Positions 1-7,065 of a stretch of DNA of 15,177 bases are shown piece by piece. The notes beneath the pieces are model-generated. The model worked only from the letters and a program-made list of their open reading frames with translations, did no database searches and was not told the DNA's origin. Made by a program: the position numbers and the translations under genes. Source of the DNA: a bacterium UBP3_UBA3054 (GTDB lineage: Bacteria > Auribacterota > UBA3054); NCBI GenBank assembly GCA_002366995.1, contig DFCM01000029.1:1-15177 (forward strand). Reading direction: 5' to 3'. Each line of letters opens with the position of its first letter. The stretch's first letter is position 1.

Positions 1-439
1 GCTCGCTGTCCACGGGGATGATCTCGGCTCCGGTCTTTCTTGCTTCCCTGAAGACAAGCTCGCCGCCCGAGACAAGCACTTCCTTGGTCGCGATGGCAAG
101 GCGTTTTCCCGCCTTCACCGCTCTCAAGGCCGCGTCGAGCCCGACTAACCCGACCACGCTGAGAATGACGACGTCGGCGGAATCGCCCAGCGACGCCACG
201 CCTTCCTTGCCGCTTCTGACGTCCAGAGCGGGGAAGGCTTTCTTAAGTTCCAGGGCGCCCGCGGGATCGTTGACGGCAACCGTTTTCGGCGCGAACTCTT
301 TTATCTGCTCGCAGATCAAAGGCGAGAAATGACCGCAGGCCAGCGCCTCAACTTCGAAGCGCTCCTTCAGGTTTCTAGCGACGTCGAGCGCGGAGCGTCC
401 GATGCTGCCGGTGGAGCCTATGACCGCGAGAGTCTGCAT
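1..439 (-). CDS. dxr: 1-deoxy-D-xylulose 5-phosphate reductoisomerase, N-terminal part (cut by window edge)
   Basis: I translated the minus strand from the ATG at 439-437; the frame stays open for 146 codons to the left edge, roughly the first third of a protein that is usually near 390-400 residues. The start MQTLAVIGSTGSIGRSALD carries the NADPH-binding GSTGSIG loop (residues 8-14) typical of DXP reductoisomerase. A TKEVLV segment (118-123) matches the family's 'NKE.LV' region. The fragment ends in PVDSE (142-146), where the Asp and Glu of the 'VDSE' motif are metal ligands. Known role of the family: converts DXP to 2-C-methyl-D-erythritol 4-phosphate with NADPH, the committed step of the non-mevalonate isoprenoid pathway, in the cytoplasm. 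The start lies 4 nt after the stop of the phosphohexomutase gene with no clear Shine-Dalgarno, suggesting translational coupling in one operon. The rest of the gene, including the catalytic loop, lies outside the window. Confidence 0.93.
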   Translation of the reverse strand, partial: MQTLAVIGSTGSIGRSALDVARNLKERFEVEALACGHFSPLICEQIKEFAPKTVAVNDPAGALELKKAFPALDVRSGKEGVASLGDSADVVILSVVGLVGLDAALRAVKAGKRLAIATKEVLVSGGELVFREARKTGAEIIPVDSE

Positions 440-443
440 AAAG

Positions 444-1850
444 TTAGGAATTGAAACGGTCCGTGAAAGCTTTGAGTTCTTTGGTCAGAGCCGCGCCGTC
501 TTCCGGCGTGTTGGCTTCAACGTAGCATCTAATGATGGGCTCGGTGCCGGAGGGGCGCACGAGGACCCACTCGTTATTCTCGAAATTGAATTTAAAGCCG
601 TCGAGTTTGTTTCTGGAAACGACCTTGCGTCCTAGGAAAGTCTCGCCTTCCTCTTTGGAAACGGCTTCCAGGATCTTCGCTTTGTTTTCCGGCGTCAGGA
701 AAAGGTCGGTGCGGCCCGTCCAGACGGAGCCGATGGCGGCTTTGATCTCGGCCATCGTCTCGCCCAGCGTCTTGCCGGTAACGGCCACCAGTTCGGTGAT
801 CAGAAGGCAGGCGAGGATGCCGTCCTTTTCGGGGATGTGCGCGCCGATCGTAAGACCGCCCGATTCTTCGCCGCCCAGGAGGACTTTGCCTTCCAGCACG
901 TAAGGCGCGATGTATTTGAAGCCGACGGGAACTTCGATGAGTTCGGCGCCGAGGTACTTCGCCAAACGGTCAAGGTAGCCGGTCGTGGCGACGCTTCTGA
1001 CGATGGCGCCTTTCAAACCGCGGTTCTTGGCCAGGTGCCAGGAAACGAGGCACAGGACCTGGTTGGCGTTGTAGAAGGTGCCGTCAGAATCAACGATGCC
1101 GAAACGGTCGGCGTCGCCGTCAGTGCCGAGGCCCAGAGCGTAGGGGCCTTCCTTGACCATCTTGATCAATTCGGGCATGTTTTCCGCGGCCGGTTCCGGA
1201 CGGCGTCCGCCAAAGGAGGGGTTCACCCAGTTGTGAAGAGCCGTCACTTCTGTACCGGCGCGTTTGAGCATCTCGTCCAGATATTCCCTGCCCGTTCCGT
1301 AGAGGACGTCGCAGGCGACTTTCAGGTTGGCTTTCTTTATGGCTTCCAGGTCGACCAGTTTCGTCAGTTCGGCGAAATAGGGCTCCCTCGGGTCGAGCAT
1401 GACGATCTTGCCTTCCTTTTCCGCGGGCGCGACCGGCTGGTCGATGTGCTGCTCGATGAATTTCGTCACTTCCGTGCCGGCGCCTTCGCCGTGCTCGACG
1501 GAGAATTTCAGTCCCTGGTACTCGGCGGGGTTGTGGCTCGCGGTGTAGTTGATGGCGCCGTCGAGGCCCATGCTGCGGACGCAGAAAGAAAGAACGGGAG
1601 TGGGGCAGTCCCTTTCCGTGCAGTAAACGTTGATCCCGGCTTTGGCCAGCTGTTTGGCGGTGCGTTCCCGGAACTCTTTGCCGAGGAAGCGGGCGTCGCT
1701 GCCGACTACGACGCTAAGATTCGGTCTCCCGGTCGAGCGCAGGTACAGAATGATGGCGTCGACAACTCTGGCGGCGTTCTCAAAAGTGAAATCTTCAGCT
1801 AAAATGGCCCTCCAGCCGGAGGTCCCGAATTTGATCTTCGCTTTACTCAT
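444..1850 (-). CDS. Alpha-D-phosphohexomutase (phosphoglucomutase/phosphomannomutase family), 468 aa
   Basis: All four family motifs are present and in order: the catalytic phosphoserine loop TASHNP (Ser105), the metal-binding loop DGDADR (244-249), the sugar-binding loop GGEESGG (326-332), and the phosphate-binding loop RPSGTEP (432-438) near the C-terminus. The N-terminus KFGTSGWRAILAEDFTFENA resembles the subgroup starting 'KFGTDGWRG.IA.DFT'. Length is normal for the family. Such enzymes move phosphate between C1 and C6 of glucose or mannose phosphates and feed cell-wall, LPS or glycogen precursors in the cytoplasm. The motifs do not decide between phosphoglucomutase and phosphomannomutase, so I give no symbol. 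The ATG overlaps the end of the upstream TPR gene by 8 nt, and an AAGGAG lies 10 nt before it inside that gene, so the two are translationally coupled. dxr follows after 4 nt. Confidence 0.93.
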   Translation of the reverse strand: MSKAKIKFGTSGWRAILAEDFTFENAARVVDAIILYLRSTGRPNLSVVVGSDARFLGKEFRERTAKQLAKAGINVYCTERDCPTPVLSFCVRSMGLDGAINYTASHNPAEYQGLKFSVEHGEGAGTEVTKFIEQHIDQPVAPAEKEGKIVMLDPREPYFAELTKLVDLEAIKKANLKVACDVLYGTGREYLDEMLKRAGTEVTALHNWVNPSFGGRRPEPAAENMPELIKMVKEGPYALGLGTDGDADRFGIVDSDGTFYNANQVLCLVSWHLAKNRGLKGAIVRSVATTGYLDRLAKYLGAELIEVPVGFKYIAPYVLEGKVLLGGEESGGLTIGAHIPEKDGILACLLITELVAVTGKTLGETMAEIKAAIGSVWTGRTDLFLTPENKAKILEAVSKEEGETFLGRKVVSRNKLDGFKFNFENNEWVLVRPSGTEPIIRCYVEANTPEDGAALTKELKAFTDRFNS

Positions 1851-3018
1851 TGGAATTAGACTCCTTTTTTATCGTAACTAGTAAGTTGGTGTAATCAGTT
1901 GTTGTGCGGAATTTCGCGAGCTTGGGATGAGCGGCGATGTAATCGGCCATGCTTTTATCCCTTCTCACGGCGTCCATGAAAGCAACGGAGGCTTCCGTAA
2001 AGGCCTCGCTGTGGGCTCTCAACAGCCCGAAGTTGAAATAGACCGGAGCGTATTCGCTCTCCTGGGCGATGCCGAGCCTGTAGTAGCTCTCCGCCTCCGC
2101 AAGCTCGCCTTTCCTCAAAACTATCGAGCCAAGGTTGTCGTAGATCACGGCCAGGTCCTGGCGGGAAAGGGGAACGTAGCGCGTAGCCGCGAGCGCGGCC
2201 CTGTAAGCTTTCTCCGCTTTTTTCCTGTCCGGCGGAAGCTTCAGATTGGAGGCGTGACCGAGATAGGCCTGGGCCTTGGCGTAGTCGGGGAAGCGCTCAC
2301 ACAAGGGTTCAAGGATGGCCAGCGCTTTGTCCATTTCGTTTTTGCGGAAAAGCTCTATGGCTTCGTCAAGCAAGGGGCCGCCCACGGCTTCCAAAAGATC
2401 GGAATAGAGGATCTTGCCTTCCGCTTCCGGGTATAGCAGCAGCCCGGCCTTGGTCTGCTTGATAGCGTTCTCGTTGTCGCCCCCGGCCGCAAGGGTCAGC
2501 GCCAGATCGAAACGGTTGAGCGCGTTGGAGGGACAATCTGTCACAAGTTCCGTCAGAGTTTTCTTCGCGCCCGGAATGTCGCCGGACTGCAGCTGGGCGT
2601 AGCCGAGATTGCGGCGCAAGGCCTCGTTGTCCTTTTCCCTGGCGGCGGCCTGGCTTAAAAGCCGGACGGCCTTCTCGTATTCGCCTTTCATGATGAAAGC
2701 GTTGGAAAGGCCGAAGAGTCCGTCCTTGTCCATGGGATACTTCTCAAGGTAATTCATGAAAAGCTCCTGCGCCTTCGCGCTGTCGCCGGTCTGTATGTAC
2801 AGGACGCCCAGGGAATACATGACGCTCTTTGAGTCGGGATCTTCCTTGAGAGCGCTCTCGTAGTGTTCCACGGCTCTTTGGTAGTCGGCTTCCTCTATGG
2901 CGGCGTTTCCGAAGGAAACGTGCTTTTTGGCAAGGGCGTCTTTCGGGGCGGATAGCGCCAAGTTGGCACAAAAGGGGAGCGCCGCCGCGAAAAGAAATAT
3001 GTAATTATAGACACGCAT
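1843..3018 (-). CDS. Secreted or periplasmic tetratricopeptide-repeat protein, 391 aa
   Basis: The N-terminus (hydrophobic stretch about residues 5-23 ending in LALSA) is a signal peptide, so the protein is probably exported. The rest is helical TPR repeats. Clear units lie at about 33-66 (YQRAVEHYESALKEDPDS), 67-100 (SLGVLYIQTGD), 101-133 (NAFIMKGEYEKAVRLL), 134-167 (NLGYAQLQSGD), 168-200, 215-249 (ALAILEPLCERFPD), 288-322 (YDNLGSIVLRKGELAEAESYY) and 323-356 (YFNFGLLRAHSEAFTEAS). TPRs are protein-interaction scaffolds; no catalytic domain is visible and the partner cannot be read from the sequence. It is the first gene of a TPR-phosphohexomutase-dxr operon. There is no Shine-Dalgarno before the ATG, and an extended -10 box sits so close that the mRNA may begin at the start codon (see the promoter entry). 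Confidence 0.88.
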   Translation of the reverse strand: MRVYNYIFLFAAALPFCANLALSAPKDALAKKHVSFGNAAIEEADYQRAVEHYESALKEDPDSKSVMYSLGVLYIQTGDSAKAQELFMNYLEKYPMDKDGLFGLSNAFIMKGEYEKAVRLLSQAAAREKDNEALRRNLGYAQLQSGDIPGAKKTLTELVTDCPSNALNRFDLALTLAAGGDNENAIKQTKAGLLLYPEAEGKILYSDLLEAVGGPLLDEAIELFRKNEMDKALAILEPLCERFPDYAKAQAYLGHASNLKLPPDRKKAEKAYRAALAATRYVPLSRQDLAVIYDNLGSIVLRKGELAEAESYYRLGIAQESEYAPVYFNFGLLRAHSEAFTEASVAFMDAVRRDKSMADYIAAHPKLAKFRTTTDYTNLLVTIKKESNSNE

Positions 3019-3024
3019 ATTATT

Positions 3025-3033
3025 ATTTTATCA
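3025..3033 (-). promoter_or_regulatory. Extended -10 promoter for the TPR operon, probably giving a leaderless mRNA
   Basis: Read on the minus strand, 3033 to 3025 is TGATAAAAT, a TGn-extended -10 box with a TAAAAT hexamer. The hexamer ends at 3025 and the ATG begins at 3018. With the normal 6-nt gap between -10 and +1, transcription would start at the A of the ATG. No Shine-Dalgarno is present, which fits. No good -35 is seen, as is common with extended -10 promoters. The box lies within the palindrome 3026-3038. Confidence 0.5.
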
Positions 3034-3038
3034 TAAAA
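3026..3038. repeat. 13-bp AT-rich palindrome between divergent promoters
   Basis: The 6+1+6 sequence TTTTATcATAAAA is a perfect inverted repeat. It overlaps the minus-strand -10 and lies just upstream of the plus-strand TATAAT, so a protein bound here could affect both genes. AT-rich palindromes of this size also occur by chance; operator function is only a possibility. Confidence 0.3.
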
Positions 3039-3044
3039 TTTAGG

Positions 3045-3050
3045 TATAAT
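3045..3050 (+). promoter_or_regulatory. Candidate -10 box (TATAAT) for the 531-aa calcium-repeat protein
   Basis: A consensus TATAAT, preceded by GG, lies 28 nt before the ATG at 3079, placing a start site near 3057 and leaving a leader of about 22 nt. No convincing -35 is seen 17 nt upstream (ATTATT). The region is shared with the divergent TPR promoter. Confidence 0.45.
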
Positions 3051-3078
3051 TAGATGAACAAACGAAAAACGGATCGTT

Positions 3079-4674
3079 ATGCTTAAACCCAATCTGACAA
3101 TCGTTGCCCTGCTTTCGTTTTTATTGGCGCCGCCGCTTCTTTTTGCCGAGGGAAGCGACGCTAAACTGCCCCAGCAGATCCCGGCCAATAGGAAAGACGC
3201 CATTTCCTCGCTGTGGGACCGCCGCGCAGGAGTGAAGGCCGTGGACGACCCCGACGGCGACGGACTTCTTACGGAAAACGAAATCACCGCTTACAGCACC
3301 GATCCGAAGCTTTACGATTCCGACGGCGACGGACTCTGCGACGGCGAAGAGGTTTTGGGATACAGGCTGCAGAAGGGCGCCAAGGGCTATTACACCGCGC
3401 CTCTCTATTGGGATTCCGACGGCGACGGAATTTGCGACGGCGAGGATCCGGACCCGACTTCCCCCAGCATGCGGGCTTCTTTTGAAGCGTGGAGCGAATG
3501 GTGGGAAAAGAAGGCCGAGCTTCTGGGCATTCCCTGGATAGGTCTGGACATGAAGAAAAAGGACTATGACGCCGACGGCGTGACGAATTTTGACGAATTC
3601 AAGAACAGCACCTGCCCCTTCATGAAACCGGGCAAAAAGCTGGCGTTTTTCGCTCCCGGAACCATAACCTTAAGCAAGGATTCCGCAACCACGACTTCCG
3701 TTTCCGCGGTCTTTTTCGCGGATCATTCCGTGACCGGCATGCTTTGCGTTTCAGCCCTTAACCTTCCCGGCGCCCAGGTTCGTTTGAAAAGGCGCCAGGG
3801 CTGCGAAATGAGCGACGGATTGTTCATGCCGTTCGACATGCGCGGCTGCGTTTTCCTTTCCCGCTACGCCGTGCCGATGGATTTCGAAGTGATCATTCCC
3901 AAAGCGACCGAGAAAACGCCCGCTTTGGATTACCTTAGAGTCCGCGACAACGAAGGCTATTGGAAGGACAAGCTGGAGATACGAAATCCTATTGGCAAAT
4001 GCGCGCCCGCTGTACCCGAGCTTGTGATGCCGCTGGAAGGGGAAGAGATCATAGAGGCCGGAAAAATAAAACTGCTTTGGCAATCCGGCGGCAAGAAATA
4101 CACCTACCATCTCAGGATCTTCATGAAGTCGGGAGATAGGCTTACGCCCGCGGAAGACAAAAAGCTCGACCAGAACTGGTACGCTTTCGAACCTGATTTC
4201 CCCGGGATCTACGTCTGGCAGGTCGCCTGCGAAGACGAATCCGGGCTGGTCTCCTGCGCGGAGAGCCGCAGCCTGAAGTACCTCCCTCCGGACGGAATGT
4301 TTGATACTGACGCCGACGGCGTGACCGACAACGACGAAGTTCTGGGCGATTCGGATCCTGACAATCCCAACAGCACCCCGCTCACAATAAGGACTCCTGA
4401 AAAGCTTCCGGACGCTTTTGTAAAGGAGTATTATTATTTCAACATCATGGCGAGCGGAGGCGCTCCTCCCTACGAAGTTTTGATGCTTACTCCCGGCAAC
4501 CCTCCCGGCTTTCTTCTGAAAAGCGACGGCCTGATCCTAGGGCTTCCCGAAAGGGAAGGAACCTTCCGTTTTACTATCGGCGTGAGGGACCAGAACAAGA
4601 TCACGCGTAAAAAAGTTTTCACGCTTACGGTCAAACCCCAGCTCAAGAGCGGACCGAACGCTAACCCTAAATAA
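3079..4674 (+). CDS. Secreted protein with thrombospondin type-3 calcium repeats and putative Ig domain, 531 aa
   Basis: A signal peptide (about residues 1-23, ending LLFAEG) is followed by DxDxDG-type calcium-binding repeats at 56-68 (DDPDGDGLLTENE), 80-91 (DSDGDGLCDGEE), 112-123 (DSDGDGICDGED) and 162-173 (DYDADGVTNFDE). A beta-rich middle region (about 185-300) and an Fn3/Ig-like segment (about 312-400, ending in PGIYVWQVACEDESG) follow. A fifth calcium repeat at 409-420 precedes a C-terminal putative Ig domain (about 443-518; GAPPYEVLM...GFLLKSDGLILGLPEREGTFRFTIGVRDQ). This architecture is typical of exported structural or adhesive proteins that need calcium to fold; no enzyme domain is visible. 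It is paralogous along nearly its whole length after the N-terminus to the protein at 7063-8841. No Shine-Dalgarno stands before the ATG. It appears monocistronic, with a terminator at 4748-4769. Confidence 0.85.
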   Translation: MLKPNLTIVALLSFLLAPPLLFAEGSDAKLPQQIPANRKDAISSLWDRRAGVKAVDDPDGDGLLTENEITAYSTDPKLYDSDGDGLCDGEEVLGYRLQKGAKGYYTAPLYWDSDGDGICDGEDPDPTSPSMRASFEAWSEWWEKKAELLGIPWIGLDMKKKDYDADGVTNFDEFKNSTCPFMKPGKKLAFFAPGTITLSKDSATTTSVSAVFFADHSVTGMLCVSALNLPGAQVRLKRRQGCEMSDGLFMPFDMRGCVFLSRYAVPMDFEVIIPKATEKTPALDYLRVRDNEGYWKDKLEIRNPIGKCAPAVPELVMPLEGEEIIEAGKIKLLWQSGGKKYTYHLRIFMKSGDRLTPAEDKKLDQNWYAFEPDFPGIYVWQVACEDESGLVSCAESRSLKYLPPDGMFDTDADGVTDNDEVLGDSDPDNPNSTPLTIRTPEKLPDAFVKEYYYFNIMASGGAPPYEVLMLTPGNPPGFLLKSDGLILGLPEREGTFRFTIGVRDQNKITRKKVFTLTVKPQLKSGPNANPK

Positions 4675-4693
4675 CGGGTATACTAGCGTTAGT

Positions 4694-4708
4694 AGCGCAA
4701 AAAGCGCT
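4694..4708 (+). other. Small hairpin after the 531-aa gene
   Basis: AGCGC and GCGCT form a 5-bp stem around an AAAAA loop, 20 nt after the stop codon. No T-run follows, so it is not a terminator alone. It may protect the 3' end of the mRNA or be chance. Confidence 0.25.
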
Positions 4709-4747
4709 TGGATCATCATTGAAGTTCGCCTGATATTCGCCTGATTG

Positions 4748-4769
4748 CCCCTGCGCAAAAGGGGTTTTT
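4748..4769 (+). terminator. Candidate intrinsic terminator of the 531-aa gene
   Basis: CCCCT (4748-4752) pairs with AGGGG (4760-4764) around a 7-nt loop and is followed directly by TTTTT. The 5-bp stem is short but GC-rich and correctly placed 74 nt after the stop codon; the following sequence is AT-rich. The rest of the gap 4675-4919 holds the next promoter and nothing else I can recognise. Confidence 0.5.
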
Positions 4770-4854
4770 GAATATTTTTAAAAAATTAGCAAAGTTTTTC
4801 TTTTTGTGAAAATCTTACAACGTACACAAAAATAAATAGAAATCGGGAAAATGT

Positions 4855-4883
4855 TTGCTTATTCCTAAAAATGAAGGTAAAAT
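4855..4883 (+). promoter_or_regulatory. Sigma-70-type promoter of the HTH regulator gene
   Basis: TTGCTT (4855-4860) and TAAAAT (4878-4883) are separated by exactly 17 nt, giving a start near 4890 and a leader of about 30 nt. The hexamer is preceded by GG, as at other promoters in this window. The gene has a strong GAGGAG ribosome-binding site at 4909-4914, 5 nt before the ATG. Confidence 0.6.
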
Positions 4884-4919
4884 CATGGCGAATTGTTTTT
4901 AATTTTATGAGGAGAAACC

Positions 4920-5549
4920 ATGAAACACAATCCCTTCAAATCCTCTCTCTTTTTGAAAGCGTTTCGCCTTTCCGAAAGATTGACTATCAAAGCCCTTGCG
5001 ACTAAGCTCGCGGTCAACTATCGTTTCCTTTCCAACATTGAGAACAGCAGAAGCCTGGCTTCCCTGAAGCTCTTGATGAAGATCTCGACCATATACTACA
5101 GTTTCGATCTTCCCACGGCTCTGTCTCTTCTTGCCAGCGACAAAGCGATGCTGGGCGCCAATTCGGTCGCCAGACGCGCGAAGAAGCAGGCAGAGAAGAT
5201 CATCAAGGCGAGGGCGCCGCATTTGAAAGACCACCTTGTCATGACGCCCTACGGGCTTCTCAGGTACGTGACTTCGCCGGAAGAGATCATTAAGCTGTCC
5301 GGCAGCCACTGCGACTTCCTTCTCCTGAACCATCGTCCTGACAGGATAAACGCCACGACGTTGGTCGTCAGAGACGTGCGTCCGGTGAAAGGCCAGCAGT
5401 CTTTGGTCATCACTAACAACGGTTCGGATGTCGTTTCCTACGACCCCAGTTACCATAAGGCGTTCCCGAGCTTCGTTATCAGCGATACGATCGACGAGTC
5501 GCCCTATAGTCTGATGTGCGCGCAGCGTGACGACGACGAGCAGGAATAA
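4920..5549 (+). CDS. HTH (XRE/Cro-like) DNA-binding protein with unrecognised C-terminal domain, 209 aa
   Basis: Residues about 10-62 form a Cro/XRE-like helix-turn-helix: LSERLTIKALATKLAVNYRF with SNIENSRSLASLKLLMKIS, matching the family pattern of 'lt..eLA..lgvs...ls.iE.g...ps...l.kia'. A basic, helical linker follows (84-100; ARRAKKQAEKIIKAR). The C-terminal part (about 105-200) I do not recognise; it is mixed alpha/beta, and the tail is acidic (DDDEQE). No signal peptide or membrane segment is present, so it should be cytoplasmic. It is probably a transcription regulator, but no target can be named. It has its own promoter and a strong RBS and is convergent with the five-gene cluster that follows. 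The long hairpin at 5562-5684 begins 12 nt after its stop and would form its 3' UTR. Confidence 0.72.
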   Translation: MKHNPFKSSLFLKAFRLSERLTIKALATKLAVNYRFLSNIENSRSLASLKLLMKISTIYYSFDLPTALSLLASDKAMLGANSVARRAKKQAEKIIKARAPHLKDHLVMTPYGLLRYVTSPEEIIKLSGSHCDFLLLNHRPDRINATTLVVRDVRPVKGQQSLVITNNGSDVVSYDPSYHKAFPSFVISDTIDESPYSLMCAQRDDDEQE

Positions 5550-5561
5550 GGGACTCTTAGC

Positions 5562-5684
5562 GAAGCGCGGCGGTGCGCGCTAAGCACATATCCCCAAGCG
5601 AACTCACGGAGGACGCTAATGCTAACCATGCGCGCGTAGTCCGTGAGCGGGGGATATGTGCTTAGTGCGCGCTGCTAGCGCTTC
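5562..5684 (+). repeat. Very long, nearly perfect inverted repeat (123-nt hairpin) between convergent genes
   Basis: Arms 5562-5595 and 5650-5684 pair over 34 base pairs with a single bulge (A5677). Thirty pairs are Watson-Crick and four are G-U (5569/5676, 5572/5673, 5574/5671, 5579/5666). All four are G-U when read on the plus strand and would be C-A mismatches in a minus-strand RNA. The uninterrupted core is 16 bp (5580-5595/5650-5665). Inside, after an internal loop, 5603-5610 pairs with 5640-5647 (8 bp), and 5613-5616 with 5634-5637 (4 bp), leaving a 17-nt loop. No T-run follows on either strand, so it is not a standard intrinsic terminator. The right arm covers the stop and last two codons of the ATP-grasp gene. 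No clear target-site duplication flanks it. It could be a REP/MITE-like palindrome, a 3'-UTR structure stopping convergent transcripts, or a structured RNA. Confidence 0.85.
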
Positions 5685-7036
5685 CAAAGTATCGCCAGCA
5701 TACGCTCGCCATGGCGAAGCGTCAGCAAAGGATCTTTGCAGGTGCGTCCGAAGAAGCCTGAGAACTTCCCGCCGAAAACGTAGATGCCGCTGTGAAGATA
5801 GCGTTTCTCCTCTTCGCGGACTTTTCCGTGCACGGGGAAATGGGCGGTGACTAAGGGGATGAATTCCTGAATGATGAAATCGCCCCCCAAAGCCGCCTTT
5901 ACGCCTTTTTTCCAGACGTTCTCGGCCGTGTGGCAGCCCTGAAGAATTCCGAAGCCGCATTTTGAGACACAGGGCTTCAGGACGAAGAGATCCTTGTTCT
6001 TCAAAACGAAGGGCATAAGGTCGATCTCTTTTCCTTTGTAATCAACTTTCCCCTCCCGCAAGGGGACGGTCCAGGGGATTGTGCGCTCTACGGCGGCTCT
6101 CACGGCGGGCGTGTATTTCTTCAGCATCTCTTCGTTTCTCAAATAGGCGAATAGTTTTTTGCTGAAGGCTATTTGCGAGCGCGGCGAACCGACTACGCAG
6201 ACTTTGTGTTCTTTGTAGGCGTTTGTCAGAACGGAAAGAGCTTTGCGGTTTTGGCCCCAGTCTTCGCCCAGGAGCCTTCTGTAGATAAGGTGGATCGTCT
6301 GGCCGGCTACGCTTAAGGCGTCGCCCTCAAGTTTCAATTCCCTCGGATCCGCGACTATGGCGCGCAATCCCCGGCTCCTGAAGAACTCCTGGCAGGCGTA
6401 GAATTCCCAGGCGGTGTCCTCGGTCTGCCAGTCGACGATGGCGATCGTCGGTTTGACCGGCCAGGCTTCACTTTTCTTCGGAAATCTTTTCCTGAAGGAA
6501 GCGTAGCATTTCAAAAGGGTGTCCGCGAGGTGCGGAAGTATCGCTTCCGTTGTGAAGCGGCCTTTCGGGAAATAGGGCGAACCTGCGATTATGTCAAGAT
6601 AAAGGCTGTGGAAGGTGTCGAGGTTCGACATGCCGGAGCAGCCGTCCGTATTGAGCTCGATCATTACGGGGCCCTTTGCACACGGGAAAGAATCGAAGCG
6701 GGCGCAGGGGATAAACTCATCGTAGCCGGGGTCGACTTTCACCAGTTCGCGCATGAAGCGGTCGGGCAGGCAGTCGGCAAGCCATTTTTCGTTTTTCAGC
6801 GCTTCCCGGGAAAAAAGTTCGGAAGCTTTCAGGACGAGTTCGGCGTCCGATTGGAAACGCTTAAGCTCTTTCTTTTCCAATATCATGGGCGCCATTTCTC
6901 CGTGGAGGAGGAATTCGCCGTATTTTATGCTCCTCTGCCTCAGAAGGGCGTGCAGTTCTTTTTTGTCGAATTCAAAGCGTTCGATGTTTTGGGCGTAAAA
7001 ATCGTTCAGGGGCTGGATGTCTGTTCCTGTTTTCAT
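5675..7036 (-). CDS. Circularly permuted ATP-grasp family protein (glutathionylspermidine-synthase-like fold), 453 aa
   Basis: I assign this by motifs that resemble circularly permuted ATP-grasp proteins. VMIELNTDGCSG (124-135) resembles the 'E.N.D.psG' metal-binding segment. IYRRLL (251-256) matches the 'IYRR' element of the family. FSKKLFAYL (291-299) with IPWT (320-323) resembles the 'dKaL...L...iPwT' stretch. FVLKPCVSKCGFGI (351-364) is the glycine-rich nucleotide-binding loop with its Lys, and IIQEFI (388-393) is the following strand. The end, LHSGIYVFGGKFSGFFGR (414-431), also fits. Family members join a carboxylate to an amine or thiol using ATP through an acyl-phosphate; the substrate cannot be read here. 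There is no signal peptide, so it is cytoplasmic, unlike the exported proteins encoded upstream. It starts 26 nt after the calcium-repeat gene, with a weak RBS and a possible promoter of its own at 7065-7073. Confidence 0.7.
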   Translation of the reverse strand: MKTGTDIQPLNDFYAQNIERFEFDKKELHALLRQRSIKYGEFLLHGEMAPMILEKKELKRFQSDAELVLKASELFSREALKNEKWLADCLPDRFMRELVKVDPGYDEFIPCARFDSFPCAKGPVMIELNTDGCSGMSNLDTFHSLYLDIIAGSPYFPKGRFTTEAILPHLADTLLKCYASFRKRFPKKSEAWPVKPTIAIVDWQTEDTAWEFYACQEFFRSRGLRAIVADPRELKLEGDALSVAGQTIHLIYRRLLGEDWGQNRKALSVLTNAYKEHKVCVVGSPRSQIAFSKKLFAYLRNEEMLKKYTPAVRAAVERTIPWTVPLREGKVDYKGKEIDLMPFVLKNKDLFVLKPCVSKCGFGILQGCHTAENVWKKGVKAALGGDFIIQEFIPLVTAHFPVHGKVREEEKRYLHSGIYVFGGKFSGFFGRTCKDPLLTLRHGERMLAILWKR

Positions 7037-7053
7037 GGTGTTTTCCGGTAAGT

Positions 7054-7065
7054 TAGCAGCTGCTA
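7054..7065. repeat. Perfect 12-bp palindrome TAGCAGCTGCTA upstream of the ATP-grasp gene
   Basis: The perfect palindrome lies in the 26-nt gap, 17 nt before the ATP-grasp ATG, and directly abuts the minus-strand TAAAAT box. It could be an operator at the start site of an internal promoter, or a small hairpin in the transcript. Confidence 0.35.

Noticed and set aside
837..1802. A 321-codon open frame on the plus strand opposite the phosphohexomutase
   Set aside because: The minus-strand frame carries all the catalytic motifs; the plus-strand translation is compositionally odd and has no motif.
3235..3460. Repeated GACGGCGACGG DNA within the calcium-repeat gene as a DNA repeat array
   Set aside because: The repetition follows from the DxDGDG protein repeats, and spacing is irregular at the DNA level.
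5562..5684. A standard intrinsic terminator, a transposon end or a CRISPR repeat as explanations of the hairpin
   Set aside because: No T-run on either side, no transposase or target-site duplication, and only one copy in the window without spacers.
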